Assembly (NCBI GenBank): GCA_017983515.1
Contig: JAGOBF010000001.1
Coordinates: forward strand, 57,092 to 121,091
Length of the DNA: 64,000 nucleotides
Direction of reading: 5' to 3'
Source of the DNA: Promineifilum sp.
Lineage (GTDB): Bacteria; Chloroflexota; Anaerolineae; Promineifilales; Promineifilaceae
The position numbers were made by a program, and so were the translations under genes. Shown piece after piece: positions 36,501 to 43,896 of this stretch (positions within the stretch are counted from its first letter, which is position 1; every line of letters starts with the position of its first letter). The notes beneath the pieces are model-generated. The model did not search any database. It was not told the DNA's origin and saw only the letters and a program-made list of their open reading frames with translations.

Positions 36501-37151
36501 CTTGCGGATGTAGAGGTGGGCGCTCTCCGGGGATTCCCGCAGGTCGCGGATGATAGCCAGCGTCTCGCCGGCGGTGTTCAGGTCGCCGGTCAGGGCCAGC
36601 GCCAGTTGCTCCAGCGGCCGGTCGGTCGGCGTCAACTCCAGGTAGGCCCACCCGGCGCCGTCTTTGGGCAGGGCGGCCCCGTCCGGCGGCGAGCGCAGAC
36701 CCTTCAGGGCCGGGACGACCCCGGCGCGAACGACCGACGACTTGCCGCTGCCCGACGCGCCGACGACGGCCATGAACGATTGCCCGCGCAGCGCACCGAG
36801 CAGCGTGCCAATGAGGCGCTCGCGGCCGAAAAAAAGCCCGGCGTCAGCCTCGTTGTAGAACTCCAGCCCCTTGTAGGGTGATTCGGCCGATTCGTCGAGG
36901 TCGTCGAGCGCCCAGGCGTCATCGGGGCGCAGCGTTTGCAGTTGGGCCAGCAGGGCGGGCAGTTGCGTCCGGCGATTGAGCAGTTCCAGCAGTTCGGTCG
37001 TCTTGGCGCTCTTGTTGTTGCCGGGCAACTGGTCCCAATCCGCCCCCAGTTCGAAAGTCAGGTCGCGCAATTCGTCCAGCGAAAAACGCTCGACCACCTG
37101 GCCGCGGACGGTGCGCAAACGTTCGGTCGGGATCGGCCGGTTCTGTTCCAT
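33519..37151 (-). CDS. EAD-nSTAND1 NTPase with novel 38-residue repeat sensor
   Basis: 1210 residues. Residues 12-78 resemble an effector-associated/bacterial Death-like domain (VVERFSLDELRDLTFELGAD, LPGNNKSAKTTELLELLNRR). Residues 90-510 are an nSTAND1 NTPase: YKGLEFYNEADAGLFFGRE, Walker A GASGSGKSS (131-139), Walker B LLVDQFEELF (229-238), then a winged-helix region. A charged coiled coil (525-548) and one membrane span (about 551-571) follow. Residues 706-1085 are about ten 38-residue repeats, consensus (I)PDSPFFVVAY-DAPGELRRTD-QVI-L, in the place where relatives carry WD40 propellers. The NTPase would be cytoplasmic and the repeats external. STAND proteins sense a signal and oligomerise to switch on effectors; the partner EAD effector is not in this window. 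Monocistronic. Confidence 0.85.
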   Translation of the reverse strand: MEQNRPIPTERLRTVRGQVVERFSLDELRDLTFELGADWDQLPGNNKSAKTTELLELLNRRTQLPALLAQLQTLRPDDAWALDDLDESAESPYKGLEFYNEADAGLFFGRERLIGTLLGALRGQSFMAVVGASGSGKSSVVRAGVVPALKGLRSPPDGAALPKDGAGWAYLELTPTDRPLEQLALALTGDLNTAGETLAIIRDLRESPESAHLYIRKYLERQRKPRAFLLVDQFEELFTLCKDEPERAAFIDGLLAAAGGGATTVVLTLRADFYHHCLRYPGLRDALQQRQQLIGAMDEVELREAVERPALRTGYELEPGLADKIVRDAGDEAGALPLLSHALLETWKRREAWRLTHYGYSEAGGVGGAIARTAERAYGDLDEKQQRIARRIFLQLTELGEGAEDTRRRVALADLMPGDAAARSEAEAVLNALSQARLVSADDAAAQVSHEALIREWPALQEWLRDNREALRLERRLAAAAAEWDEGGRDPSYLYDGAQLAAARGWAVDNAASMTATARAFLDAATAEEELEAKEKEAARRQREKLTRRAFVGVSAFTALAMFAAVFALLQWNTASHSEAKAVAAQSTTAFEATRAEVNLNDSRARLLLNQSERVFESDPLLADRLLLEAALMAGSDQVTDEVAHKVANNLIQGRTVNPITDTVAALTGIYTNTVYVVDYLLGKDGLISGTTGASIAPLNGEFDYIPHRLDIPFFIVNYSDFPSELRRIDDGQVVQLTGDAETAYPIPDSPFFIVGYTDLPGELRRKDGGQVIKLKYEVYDVIDIPDSPFFVIRYYDAEGELRRADKEQIIQLSDLIDSVNPIPDSPFFVVAYIDAPDELRRTDGAQVIKLDHKVYDVIDIPDSPFFVIRYYDAEGELRRADNEQVIQLPDYIDSVTPIPDSPFFVVAYFDAPDELRRTDGREVILLEDDVTAVDPILDSSFYIVAYSAAPGELRRTDSEQVTPLAGRVADVIPIPDSPFYVVAYSAAPGELRQTDNEQVTPLAGEVAAVFPIPDSPFYVVAYFTAPGELRQTDNELVIPLAGVVDKVFHIPHSPFFVVDYSDVPKELRRMGTGEVVNDKSGERLAENAFILSADHEYYRVLFQGGTSEIAIGERSLVSLGLGVKQAFYFPETNNFIVLYTDGRVVYIDLNLIEAIGGADAAEKLADRSPEELVAFTCETLFADNPDWDEAKLQEYLAFLPEGEPRACRE
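33899..35035. repeat. 114-bp intragenic tandem repeat, about ten units
   Basis: These units encode the 38-residue blades of the STAND protein. Units 3-4 and 5-6 (within about 34365-34820) form two near-identical 228-bp blocks: the protein segments from VYDVIDIPDSPF onward match at most positions over 76 residues. This indicates a recent duplication of a two-unit block. The region is visibly richer in A+T than its surroundings (not computed). Confidence 0.85.
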
Positions 37152-37631
37152 GTGGATGCTTCCGTGCTCAATGACGCCGATACGAGAGTGGGAGAGATTG
37201 TAGCGGGGGTGAAAGAGGTGTCAATCATATCGACATATTGCCTGCAGGGGAGAGGCGGCAGGACTTTTCAGCAGGCGGCCGCCTCGGGCTGAAGCCGCGA
37301 GGCTACTCAACAACGGCCCCCAAAGGGGCCTTCAGCACCGCGCGCCACGCCTGTAAAGCCGGCTTCAGCCGGCGTCGTTCGCTAGCCCGGTCCCTTTAGG
37401 GCCGGGCGGTGTCTTGTCCAGGCGGCGACGCCACGGCTTTATCATAGACAACTGAAAAACCCTGGAGGCGAAAACAGCCCCGCCAAGCAGAATTCCTCCT
37501 CCTCTTACCGCCGCCTCTCCCTCCGGGTGTTTCATAACGGCTACAAACGAAGAGGGTCAGGCAACCGGGAGGCGAGACCGCAGTTTTCCAGCGACACCTA
37601 TCCCGGTTGTCCTGATCCCTATAAACCGACT
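37152..37631. repeat. Non-coding gap with REP-like palindromes (37258-37425)
   Basis: The 480-base gap upstream of the STAND gene holds a cluster of inverted repeats: GCTGAAGCC and GGCTTCAGCC near 37280 and 37360, GGCCCC-CAAA-GGGGCC near 37312-37330, and GCCCGGTCCCTTTAGGGCCGGGC near 37386-37408. Such GC-rich stem clusters look like dispersed repeats. No convincing gene was seen. Any STAND promoter would lie in 37152-37250. Confidence 0.5.
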
Positions 37632-38354
37632 CTACTCCTCATACACCAACTCCCCCCGCAAAAACGCCGCCGCCTGCGCCGTGGCCGGGGTCGTGAAGAA
37701 CGTCGCCGCCTCCGCCACCTCCACCAACCGCCCGCCCAGCAGAAACGCCACCCGCCCCGCCATCCGTCGCGCCTGGAAGATGTCGTGGGTCACCCAGACA
37801 ACGGTCATGCCGCTCTGGGCGTGGGCCTCTGCCACCAACCGCTCAATGAGGCCGATGTTGTACGGGTCGAGATTGGCCGACGGCTCGTCGAGCAGCAGCA
37901 CGTCGGGCCGCATGACCAGGGCGCGGGCCAGGGCAACGCGCTGCGCCTCCCCGGCCGACAGCTTGGGCGCCGATTGCCGCGCCAGCGAGGCCAGCCCCAG
38001 CCGGTCGAGCCAGCCGGCCAGTTCGCCGGCGGGCAGCTTTTCGCCACGCAGCCCCAGACCGTAGCTGATGTTGGCCGCGACGCTGCGCCGAAGCAGTGCC
38101 GGCCGCTGGAAGACGGACGTCACTCGCCGCCGCTGGGCCAGCGAGAGGCCATCGGTCACCACCTGCCCGTCGAAGGCCAGCGTGCCGCCGCTCGGCCGCT
38201 CCAGGAAGTTGAGCAGCCGCAGCAGCGTGCTCTTGCCCGCCCCACTCGGCCCCAGCACGGCCAGCACCTCGCCGCGGCCGATCTCCAGCCGCTCGATGTC
38301 CAGCACGCGCCGGCCGTTGTAGTTTTGCTGTAGGTTGTGGAGGCGGTAGATCAT
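37632..38354 (-). CDS. tupC: Tungstate-type ABC transporter ATP-binding protein
   Basis: 240 residues with Walker A (GPSGAGKST, about 35-43), the Q-loop in VFQRPALL, signature LSAGEAQR, Walker B VLLLDEPSANLDP and switch His (VTHDIFQARR). The close pairing with a TupB/WtpB-like permease suggests a tungstate, or possibly molybdate, importer. The gene lies 67 bases downstream of the permease. No tupA binding-protein gene is next to them. Formate dehydrogenase, a Mo/W enzyme, is encoded at the window start. Specificity is inferred, not shown. Confidence 0.82.
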   Translation of the reverse strand: MIYRLHNLQQNYNGRRVLDIERLEIGRGEVLAVLGPSGAGKSTLLRLLNFLERPSGGTLAFDGQVVTDGLSLAQRRRVTSVFQRPALLRRSVAANISYGLGLRGEKLPAGELAGWLDRLGLASLARQSAPKLSAGEAQRVALARALVMRPDVLLLDEPSANLDPYNIGLIERLVAEAHAQSGMTVVWVTHDIFQARRMAGRVAFLLGGRLVEVAEAATFFTTPATAQAAAFLRGELVYEE

Positions 38355-38421
38355 GGGAGCGGGCAGTAATCAGTAGGTCAAATAGGTCAGTAGGTCAGTC
38401 TGTCGTCGCCTTCCAAACTCG

Positions 38422-39111
38422 TCACTCGTCACTCAATCTGTGAAACAGGTAATTGGCCGCAAAGGCCAGCGCCAGCAGGATGGTGCCCAGGGCCAGGGCC
38501 AGGGCGAAATTGCCGCGGCGGGTTTCCAGGACGATGGCCGTGGTCAGGACGCGCGTCTGGCCCTCGATGTTGCCGCCGACCAGCATCACCGCCCCCACTT
38601 CGGAGATGATGCCGCCAAAGGCAGCGATGACGGCCGCCAGCACGCCCAATCGCGCTTCCAGCATCATCGCCCACGCCAGTTGCGCCCGTGTGGCCCCCAG
38701 CGAACGCACCTGCAACTTGACCGTGGGATCGATGCTGCGCAGGGCGGTCAGCGTCAGGCCGATGATGAGCGGCAGAGCGATGATAGTCTGGGCGACGACC
38801 ATCGCCGTCGGCGTGAAGAGCCACCCCAGGCCACCCAGCGGCCCCCGATTCGACAACAGCAGATAAACGAATAGGCCCACGACCACCGGCGGCAGCCCCA
38901 TGCCGGTGTAGATGATGGGCAATAGGCAGCCACCGGCCGGAACCCGGTCGCGCAGCCCCAGCGCCGCCCCCAGCGGCAGCCCGATCAGCGTCGCCAGCAC
39001 CAGCGCCCCGCCGGTCACCCGCAGCGTCAGGCCGACGACTTCCAGCAGAGCCGGGTCGAAACCGGTCAGCAGGCGCATAGCCTCGCGCAAGGCATCGATC
39101 AGGGTTTCCAT
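38422..39111 (-). CDS. tupB: Tungstate-type ABC transporter permease
   Basis: 229 residues with about five spans. The cytoplasmic loop SLGATRAQLAWAMMLEARLG-VLAAVIAAFGGIISEVGAVML contains the EAA-type coupling motif. The TGMGLPPVVVGL and NRGPLGGLGWLFTPTAM segments are very like TupB permeases. It would move the oxyanion across the membrane with the downstream ATPase. ATG 39111 has AAAGG about ten bases upstream. Confidence 0.82.
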   Translation of the reverse strand: METLIDALREAMRLLTGFDPALLEVVGLTLRVTGGALVLATLIGLPLGAALGLRDRVPAGGCLLPIIYTGMGLPPVVVGLFVYLLLSNRGPLGGLGWLFTPTAMVVAQTIIALPLIIGLTLTALRSIDPTVKLQVRSLGATRAQLAWAMMLEARLGVLAAVIAAFGGIISEVGAVMLVGGNIEGQTRVLTTAIVLETRRGNFALALALGTILLALAFAANYLFHRLSDE

Positions 39112-39209
39112 ATCAGGGATGCCTTTCGTTATGAGAATTGATCATAGCGCAATGCGAATAGCCAGGGGTGAAAAGAAGTGGCGCTCGGGGATCAGAGGCA
39201 GCGAACCAA

Positions 39210-41045
39210 CTAGGACTGAATGACTTGCAGAACAAAAAGCGCTATCGGAACGTCCGGCGCCCGAACGATCAGTGACTCCCCTTCCAGTTGCCGGAAGCAG
39301 ATCACGTCGTCGCCGGTCCAGCAGGCGCTGCCGTCCGGCTGGCTTTCGGCCGTGGTCTTGAAGAGCGCGGCCGGATAATCGGGATAGACTTCGGCGAATT
39401 CGAGCGCGTCCTCCGGCGTGTCCCACACCAGCCGCAGGGCCATAACCATCTCGTCCGTCGCCTCGTTCCAGTAAACGGCATACTGGTCGCCGCCCCAGCC
39501 CGTGGCCACCCGGTTGACAACTGTGCCCGATAGCTGCTGGGCCAGATATTGGCGCAGGTAGAATTCGCCCAGGATATCCTCATCGAGCAGCATCCAGCCC
39601 GCGCCCAGCGTGTCGCCCAGCGGCGGTAGCGTCACGACTTGCGGCGCGTCGCCGGCGCGGTAGCGGTCGGGATGCAGGATCTGTTCGGTGGAGCGCGGCG
39701 GGTCGGCCCAGGCGGCGTCGATGGCCGCGAACCCATTCTCGCGGTACAGGTCAATGACGAACTCCACCCCGTCCGTGTAGGGGAATGCCAGATCGTTGAT
39801 CAACACCGGCGGAAATTCGCTCAAAAAGTCGCTGTCGGCCTGTTCGGAATCGTTGAGGATGGCCTCTTCCTCGGCGTCGGTAAAATAGTCGTTCTCAAAC
39901 AGATAGAGATATTGCACCAGTTCGGCTTCGCCCTCCGCCAGAGCACGCACGGCCGCCCGCGCCTCGGAATCGAGCGACTCGTCGCTGAGGGCATTGAGGT
40001 CATAGTATTGATCTTGCAAAGCATGGACGAACTCGTGGGCATGCGTCCACTGGGCGGCCGGATCGAGCAGCGCCCCATCATTGACGACGACAAATTCGGT
40101 CGTTGCGGGGTCATAGTAACCCAGGATCCCCTCGCTCTGCAAAGTCACCTGCGCCGTGTAGAGATCGTAGTCCCGGCCCAGGAAATCGAACGCGCTCAAC
40201 TCCAGCACGTCAGCCCGCGATTCGTCGGGCGTCGTCTCCGCGGCGGACTCGCGCTCGATGCGCTCGCGCAGCTGGTCGCGGCTGAGTACGACGGGCACAA
40301 CGGGTTCCAGCGGTTCCAGGCCGCGCAGTTCGCTGACGTTGGCCTCGACCTCGGCCCGGATGGTGGCGTTGCGAGCTTCGGTGTCGGCCAGGTTGACAAC
40401 GACCGAGTGCGGCTCGCTGCGAACGTTGTTGAGGTTCACGGCCGTGACGGTGAACACGACCTCGCCCTCATCGACCGGGGCCGGCCAGTCCACCGTGCGC
40501 GCGTACAACCTTTCGCCGTCCAGGGTATAGGTGGTGTAGCGCCGGCCGTTGACGTCCAGCGTCAGGCTGGCCAGGCCGGCGGCATCGCTGGCGACCAGTA
40601 CGATTTCGACCGGCGTGGCGATGGGCAACGTCGCCGCTTCGACAGGGGTGACGATGCGCGCCACCGGCGGCAGCGATTGTTGCTCCCCTTCGAGTGTCGC
40701 CAGGTCGGCCGTCAGGCCGTCGACGTCGGCGGTGCGGGTGGCCACCTGGACGGTCAACTCGTCGACCGCCTGTTGGCTCTCCACCAGTTGGCCTTCGAGC
40801 AGACGGGTGTCGCCCTCGGCCGCCGCCAGATCAGCCGACACGGCATCGCGCGTGGCCACCGCACCCGACAGCTCCAGTTCCAGATTCGCCTGGGCCGAGC
40901 GCAGCGTTTCGTTATCGGCCGAGAGTTGGCGCAGATTATCGCGGAAACGCAACTCGGCCTGGAATAAAAACACAAAGCCGGCCGCCACGACCATCAGCAG
41001 CATGATCAGGATCAGGACGGTGGCCGTCGATGGAGATGATTTCAT
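39210..41045 (-). CDS. Membrane-anchored putative zinc metalloprotease (HEFVH)
   Basis: 611 residues. A single N-terminal span (about 8-29) is followed by a long coiled coil (30-125; NETLRSAQANLELELSG, LVESQQAVDELTVQ), an Ig-like/bacterial-neighbour domain (127-220) and a C-terminal domain with the zinc-site pattern HEFVHALQDQYYDL (H337, E338, H341). A downstream acidic stretch LAEGEAELVQ could provide the third ligand. Gluzincin-like peptidase activity is inferred; the family is not named here. The bulk lies outside the membrane. GAGGAAA precedes ATG 41045. It is divergent from the HMG-CoA reductase gene. Confidence 0.75.
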   Translation of the reverse strand: MKSSPSTATVLILIMLLMVVAAGFVFLFQAELRFRDNLRQLSADNETLRSAQANLELELSGAVATRDAVSADLAAAEGDTRLLEGQLVESQQAVDELTVQVATRTADVDGLTADLATLEGEQQSLPPVARIVTPVEAATLPIATPVEIVLVASDAAGLASLTLDVNGRRYTTYTLDGERLYARTVDWPAPVDEGEVVFTVTAVNLNNVRSEPHSVVVNLADTEARNATIRAEVEANVSELRGLEPLEPVVPVVLSRDQLRERIERESAAETTPDESRADVLELSAFDFLGRDYDLYTAQVTLQSEGILGYYDPATTEFVVVNDGALLDPAAQWTHAHEFVHALQDQYYDLNALSDESLDSEARAAVRALAEGEAELVQYLYLFENDYFTDAEEEAILNDSEQADSDFLSEFPPVLINDLAFPYTDGVEFVIDLYRENGFAAIDAAWADPPRSTEQILHPDRYRAGDAPQVVTLPPLGDTLGAGWMLLDEDILGEFYLRQYLAQQLSGTVVNRVATGWGGDQYAVYWNEATDEMVMALRLVWDTPEDALEFAEVYPDYPAALFKTTAESQPDGSACWTGDDVICFRQLEGESLIVRAPDVPIALFVLQVIQS

Positions 41046-41318
41046 ACCGTTTCCTCAATGCGCAACGCGCACGGAGATGCTACCTGAGGTAAGAATTTTT
41101 GGCAAAGTATCAGGGCTGCCTGGACAAGCGCTCTGCCCGGCAAGCGGCGATGAGCGTCGCCCGGCGCGAGTACCCCCAAACGGCTGCCCGATGGCTGTCA
41201 TTCATCAAAGTGATAGATTTTGGCAGCGATCCGGCGCTATAGTCCCGAATCGATAGCCCCCGAAATCGGTTATAGCTATATGGATATGACGCGCATGGAA
41301 ATGATGACGGAGATTGAT

Positions 41319-42587
41319 GTGAAGTCCTCGCGCCTGCCCGGCTTCTACAAGCTGGGGCTGGCCGAGCGAGTGGCGTTGGTAGCCGAGCGGGCCGGACTGA
41401 GCGAGGACGAAGCCGCCGTGCTGGCCGGCGACGGACTGGCTCCGGCCCAGGCCGATCTGATGATCGAAAACGCGCTGGGAACCCATGCGCTGCCTCTGGG
41501 CGTGGCCGCCAACTTTCTGATCAACGGCCGCGATTACCTCATCCCCATGGCCGTCGAGGAGCCGAGCGTGCTGGCCGCCGTCAGCCACGCCGCCAAACTC
41601 ATCCGCGCCGGCGGCGGCTTCACCGCCGAGGCTTCCGCGCCGGTGATGATCGGCCAGATTCAGGTGCTGGATATTCTCGATATGGCCGGCGCGGCGGCGG
41701 CGCTGATGGCCCACCGCGACGAACTGCTGGCGCTGGCCGATAAATGCAACCCCAGTATCACCCGGCGGGGCGGCGGCGCGCGCGACATCGAAGTGCGGCC
41801 GTTTCCCGACACCCCCGTCGGCCCGATGCTGGTCGTCCACTTGCTCTATGACACGCGCGACGCCATGGGCGCCAACGCCGTCAACACCGCCGTCGAGGCC
41901 ATCGCCCCGCGCGTGGCCCAGCTAACCCGCGGGCGCGTCAACCTGCGCATTTTGTCCAATCTGACCGACCGGCGCACGGCCACGGCCCGCTGCACGATCC
42001 CGGTCGCTGAACTGGCCCAGCCGGGCATCCCCGGCGCGGAAGTCGCCCAACTGATCGCTGAGGCCAATGCTTTCGCCGTCGTCGATCCCTACCGCGCCGC
42101 CACCCACAACAAAGGTATCATGAACGGCATCGATGCCGTATGCATTGCCACCGGCAACGACTGGCGGGCCATCGAGGCCGGAGCCCATGCCTACGCGGCC
42201 CGCCACGGCCGCTACCAGGCGTTGACTGACTGGCACGTCGATGCCGGCGGTGACTTGTCTGGCGAGATGACGCTGCCGCTGGCCGTTGGCGTGGTCGGCG
42301 GGGCGACGAAGGTTCATCCCACGGCCCGGGTGGTGCTGAAGATACTCGGCGTCGAATCGGCCGGCGAGCTGGCCGGGTTGATGGCCTGCGTGGGGTTGGC
42401 CCAGAATTTGGCGGCCATCAAGGCTTTGGCGACCCACGGCATTCAGAAAGGCCACATGCGCCTCCACGCGCGGCAGATCGCGCTGGCGGCCGGCGCGGCC
42501 GATGGTCAGGTGCAGACAATCGCTGACCAGTTGGTCGCCGAGGGCAACATCCGTGTCGAACGGGCGCAGGAACTACTGAGAATGTAG
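41319..42587 (+). CDS. mvaA: Class II (degradative-type) HMG-CoA reductase
   Basis: About 422 residues. SRLPGFYKLGLAERV opens as in class II enzymes. The core motifs are ENALGTHALPLGVAANFLIN (substrate), the DAMGAN nucleotide motif in DTRDAMGANAVNT (about residue 186), GNDWRAIEAGAHAYA, and a C-terminal HARQIALAAGA carrying the catalytic His. It interconverts HMG-CoA and mevalonate. The frame is open to 41220 and contains ATGs at 41286, 41295 and 41304. GTG 41319 is preferred because GGAG sits six bases upstream and the product then begins at the family's usual first residue. The neighbouring HMG-CoA synthase supports a biosynthetic, isoprenoid-directed role despite class II ancestry. Confidence 0.9.
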   Translation: MKSSRLPGFYKLGLAERVALVAERAGLSEDEAAVLAGDGLAPAQADLMIENALGTHALPLGVAANFLINGRDYLIPMAVEEPSVLAAVSHAAKLIRAGGGFTAEASAPVMIGQIQVLDILDMAGAAAALMAHRDELLALADKCNPSITRRGGGARDIEVRPFPDTPVGPMLVVHLLYDTRDAMGANAVNTAVEAIAPRVAQLTRGRVNLRILSNLTDRRTATARCTIPVAELAQPGIPGAEVAQLIAEANAFAVVDPYRAATHNKGIMNGIDAVCIATGNDWRAIEAGAHAYAARHGRYQALTDWHVDAGGDLSGEMTLPLAVGVVGGATKVHPTARVVLKILGVESAGELAGLMACVGLAQNLAAIKALATHGIQKGHMRLHARQIALAAGAADGQVQTIADQLVAEGNIRVERAQELLRM

Positions 42588-42636
42588 CGCCGGTTTCTTA
42601 ACCGGCGAGGAAGATACCGGTCAAAAAACCGGTGCA
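42586..42636. repeat. REP-like double hairpin between mvaA and HMG-CoA synthase
   Basis: GCCGGTT-tctt-AACCGGC (42589-42606) and ACCGGT-caaaaa-ACCGGT (about 42616-42633), the same family as the element at 3340-3412. The first stem starts right after the mvaA stop and may protect or attenuate the polycistronic mRNA. Confidence 0.6.
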
Positions 42637-42647
42637 ACGAGGAAACA

Positions 42648-43724
42648 ATGACTGAATACGATGCCAAAAATGGATTGCTGAAGCCCGACCGGCCGGTGGG
42701 AATTGTCGGCTATGGCGCTTACGTGCCGCGCTACCGGCTGCCGGCGACAGAGATTTCGCGCATGTGGAAGGGCGGCACCGGCGGCACGCCCATCGAAGAG
42801 AAAGCGGTCAACGGCCTGGACGAAGACGTGGTCACCATGTCGATCGAGGCCGCCCGCGACGCGCTGCGCCGGGCGCAGATCGACCCGCAGGAGATTCGCG
42901 CCGTGTGGGTGGGCAGCGAGAGCCATCCCTACGCCGTGAAGCCCAGCAGTACCATCGTGGCCGAGGCCATCGGCGCGGTGCCCAACACGCAGGCCGCCGA
43001 TTGGGAGTTCGCCTGCAAGGCGGGCACCGAGGCGATGCAGGCGGCGATGGGGTTCGTCGGCTCCGGCATGGCCAAGTACGCGCTGAGCATCGGCATGGAC
43101 ACGGCCCAGGGCCGGCCCGGCGATGCGCTGGAGTACACGGCCGCCGCGGGCGGCGCGGCCATCCTGATCGGCCCCGGTGCCGAGGCCGTCGCCGTCATCA
43201 ACGGCTCCTTCTCCTTCGTCACCGATACCCCCGACTTCTGGCGGCGCGAACACGCCAACTATCCCTCGCACGGCGACCGTTTCACCGGCGAACCAGCCTA
43301 CTTCAAGCACGTCACCGGCGCGGCCGAGCGGCTGATGGAACTGCTGGGAACGACATCGGCTGATTATCGCTGGGCCGTCTTCCATCAGCCCAACGTCAAG
43401 TTTCCGGAACGCGCGGCCAAGCTGCTGGGCTTCAGCAAGGAACAGATCGCCCCGGGGCTGCTCAGCGGCCGCATCGGCAACACCTACAGCGGTTCAACGA
43501 TGATCGGCCTGACGGCTATCCTCGACGTGGCCGAGCCGGGCGACCGCATCCTCATGGTCAGCTACGGCTCCGGCGCGGGCAGCGACGCCTTCGACATCAC
43601 CACGACGGAGCGGTTGGCCGACGTGCGCGAGCTGGCGACCAGCACAGAAGCCTACATCGCCCGCCGCACGCCCATCGACTACGCCACCTATTCCCGCTTC
43701 CGCGAAAAGCTGAAGATGAATTAG
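42648..43724 (+). CDS. HMG-CoA synthase, archaeal type
   Basis: 358 residues, the archaeal-type length. [16 protein letters not shown] starts the thiolase-like fold. The nucleophile lies in [12 protein letters not shown] (C123), His in [10 protein letters not shown] (H246), and NTYSGS plus [12 protein letters not shown] close the active site. It condenses acetyl-CoA and acetoacetyl-CoA to HMG-CoA in the cytoplasm, feeding the reductase upstream. AGGAAA precedes ATG 42648. In archaea this synthase works in a complex with a thiolase and a DUF35 protein; both counterparts follow here. The archaeal type suggests inter-domain transfer at some point (inference). Confidence 0.93.
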   Translation: MTEYDAKNGLLKPDRPVGIVGYGAYVPRYRLPATEISRMWKGGTGGTPIEEKAVNGLDEDVVTMSIEAARDALRRAQIDPQEIRAVWVGSESHPYAVKPSSTIVAEAIGAVPNTQAADWEFACKAGTEAMQAAMGFVGSGMAKYALSIGMDTAQGRPGDALEYTAAAGGAAILIGPGAEAVAVINGSFSFVTDTPDFWRREHANYPSHGDRFTGEPAYFKHVTGAAERLMELLGTTSADYRWAVFHQPNVKFPERAAKLLGFSKEQIAPGLLSGRIGNTYSGSTMIGLTAILDVAEPGDRILMVSYGSGAGSDAFDITTTERLADVRELATSTEAYIARRTPIDYATYSRFREKLKMN

Positions 43725-43727
43725 GAA

Positions 43728-43875
43728 AATCCGCAGCATTCGCAGATTTCACCGATTGAAGCAAGAGAAAGTCCCGACACAAGTGGCGCGGCCGGCATTT
43801 CGTAGACGAAATTCCATCAGCGTCATGGCTCAGACACTTCTTAACAATCTGTGTAATCGGTGAAATCTGTGGATT
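43728..43875. repeat. MITE-like inverted repeat between HMG-CoA synthase and thiolase-like genes
   Basis: The left end (43728-43757) carries GCAGATTTCACCGATT. The right end (43855-43875) begins AATCGGTGAAATCTG, its reverse complement over 15 bases; both outer ends then read towards (A)ATCC-GC/GTGGATT. About 100 bases lie between. This could be a non-autonomous element or a dispersed repeat interrupting the operon. No transposase is present. Confidence 0.6.
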
Positions 43876-43896
43876 CTCCCTTTGTGTGAGAATGCC

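Noticed and set aside
29091..37151. A three-gene defence island (AlbA regulator, VWA, STAND)
   Set aside because: The STAND gene is convergent, and the VWA protein is of the envelope BatA/YfbK kind rather than the ternary VWA-MoxR type. Only the STAND protein itself carries conflict-type domains.
37258..37425. Possible structured ncRNA or retron
   Set aside because: Stems are present, but no reverse transcriptase is nearby and the sequence looks like clustered REP palindromes.
39639..40967. 442-codon frame on the plus strand
   Set aside because: It is antisense to the HEFVH metalloprotease gene, whose motifs and start are convincing.
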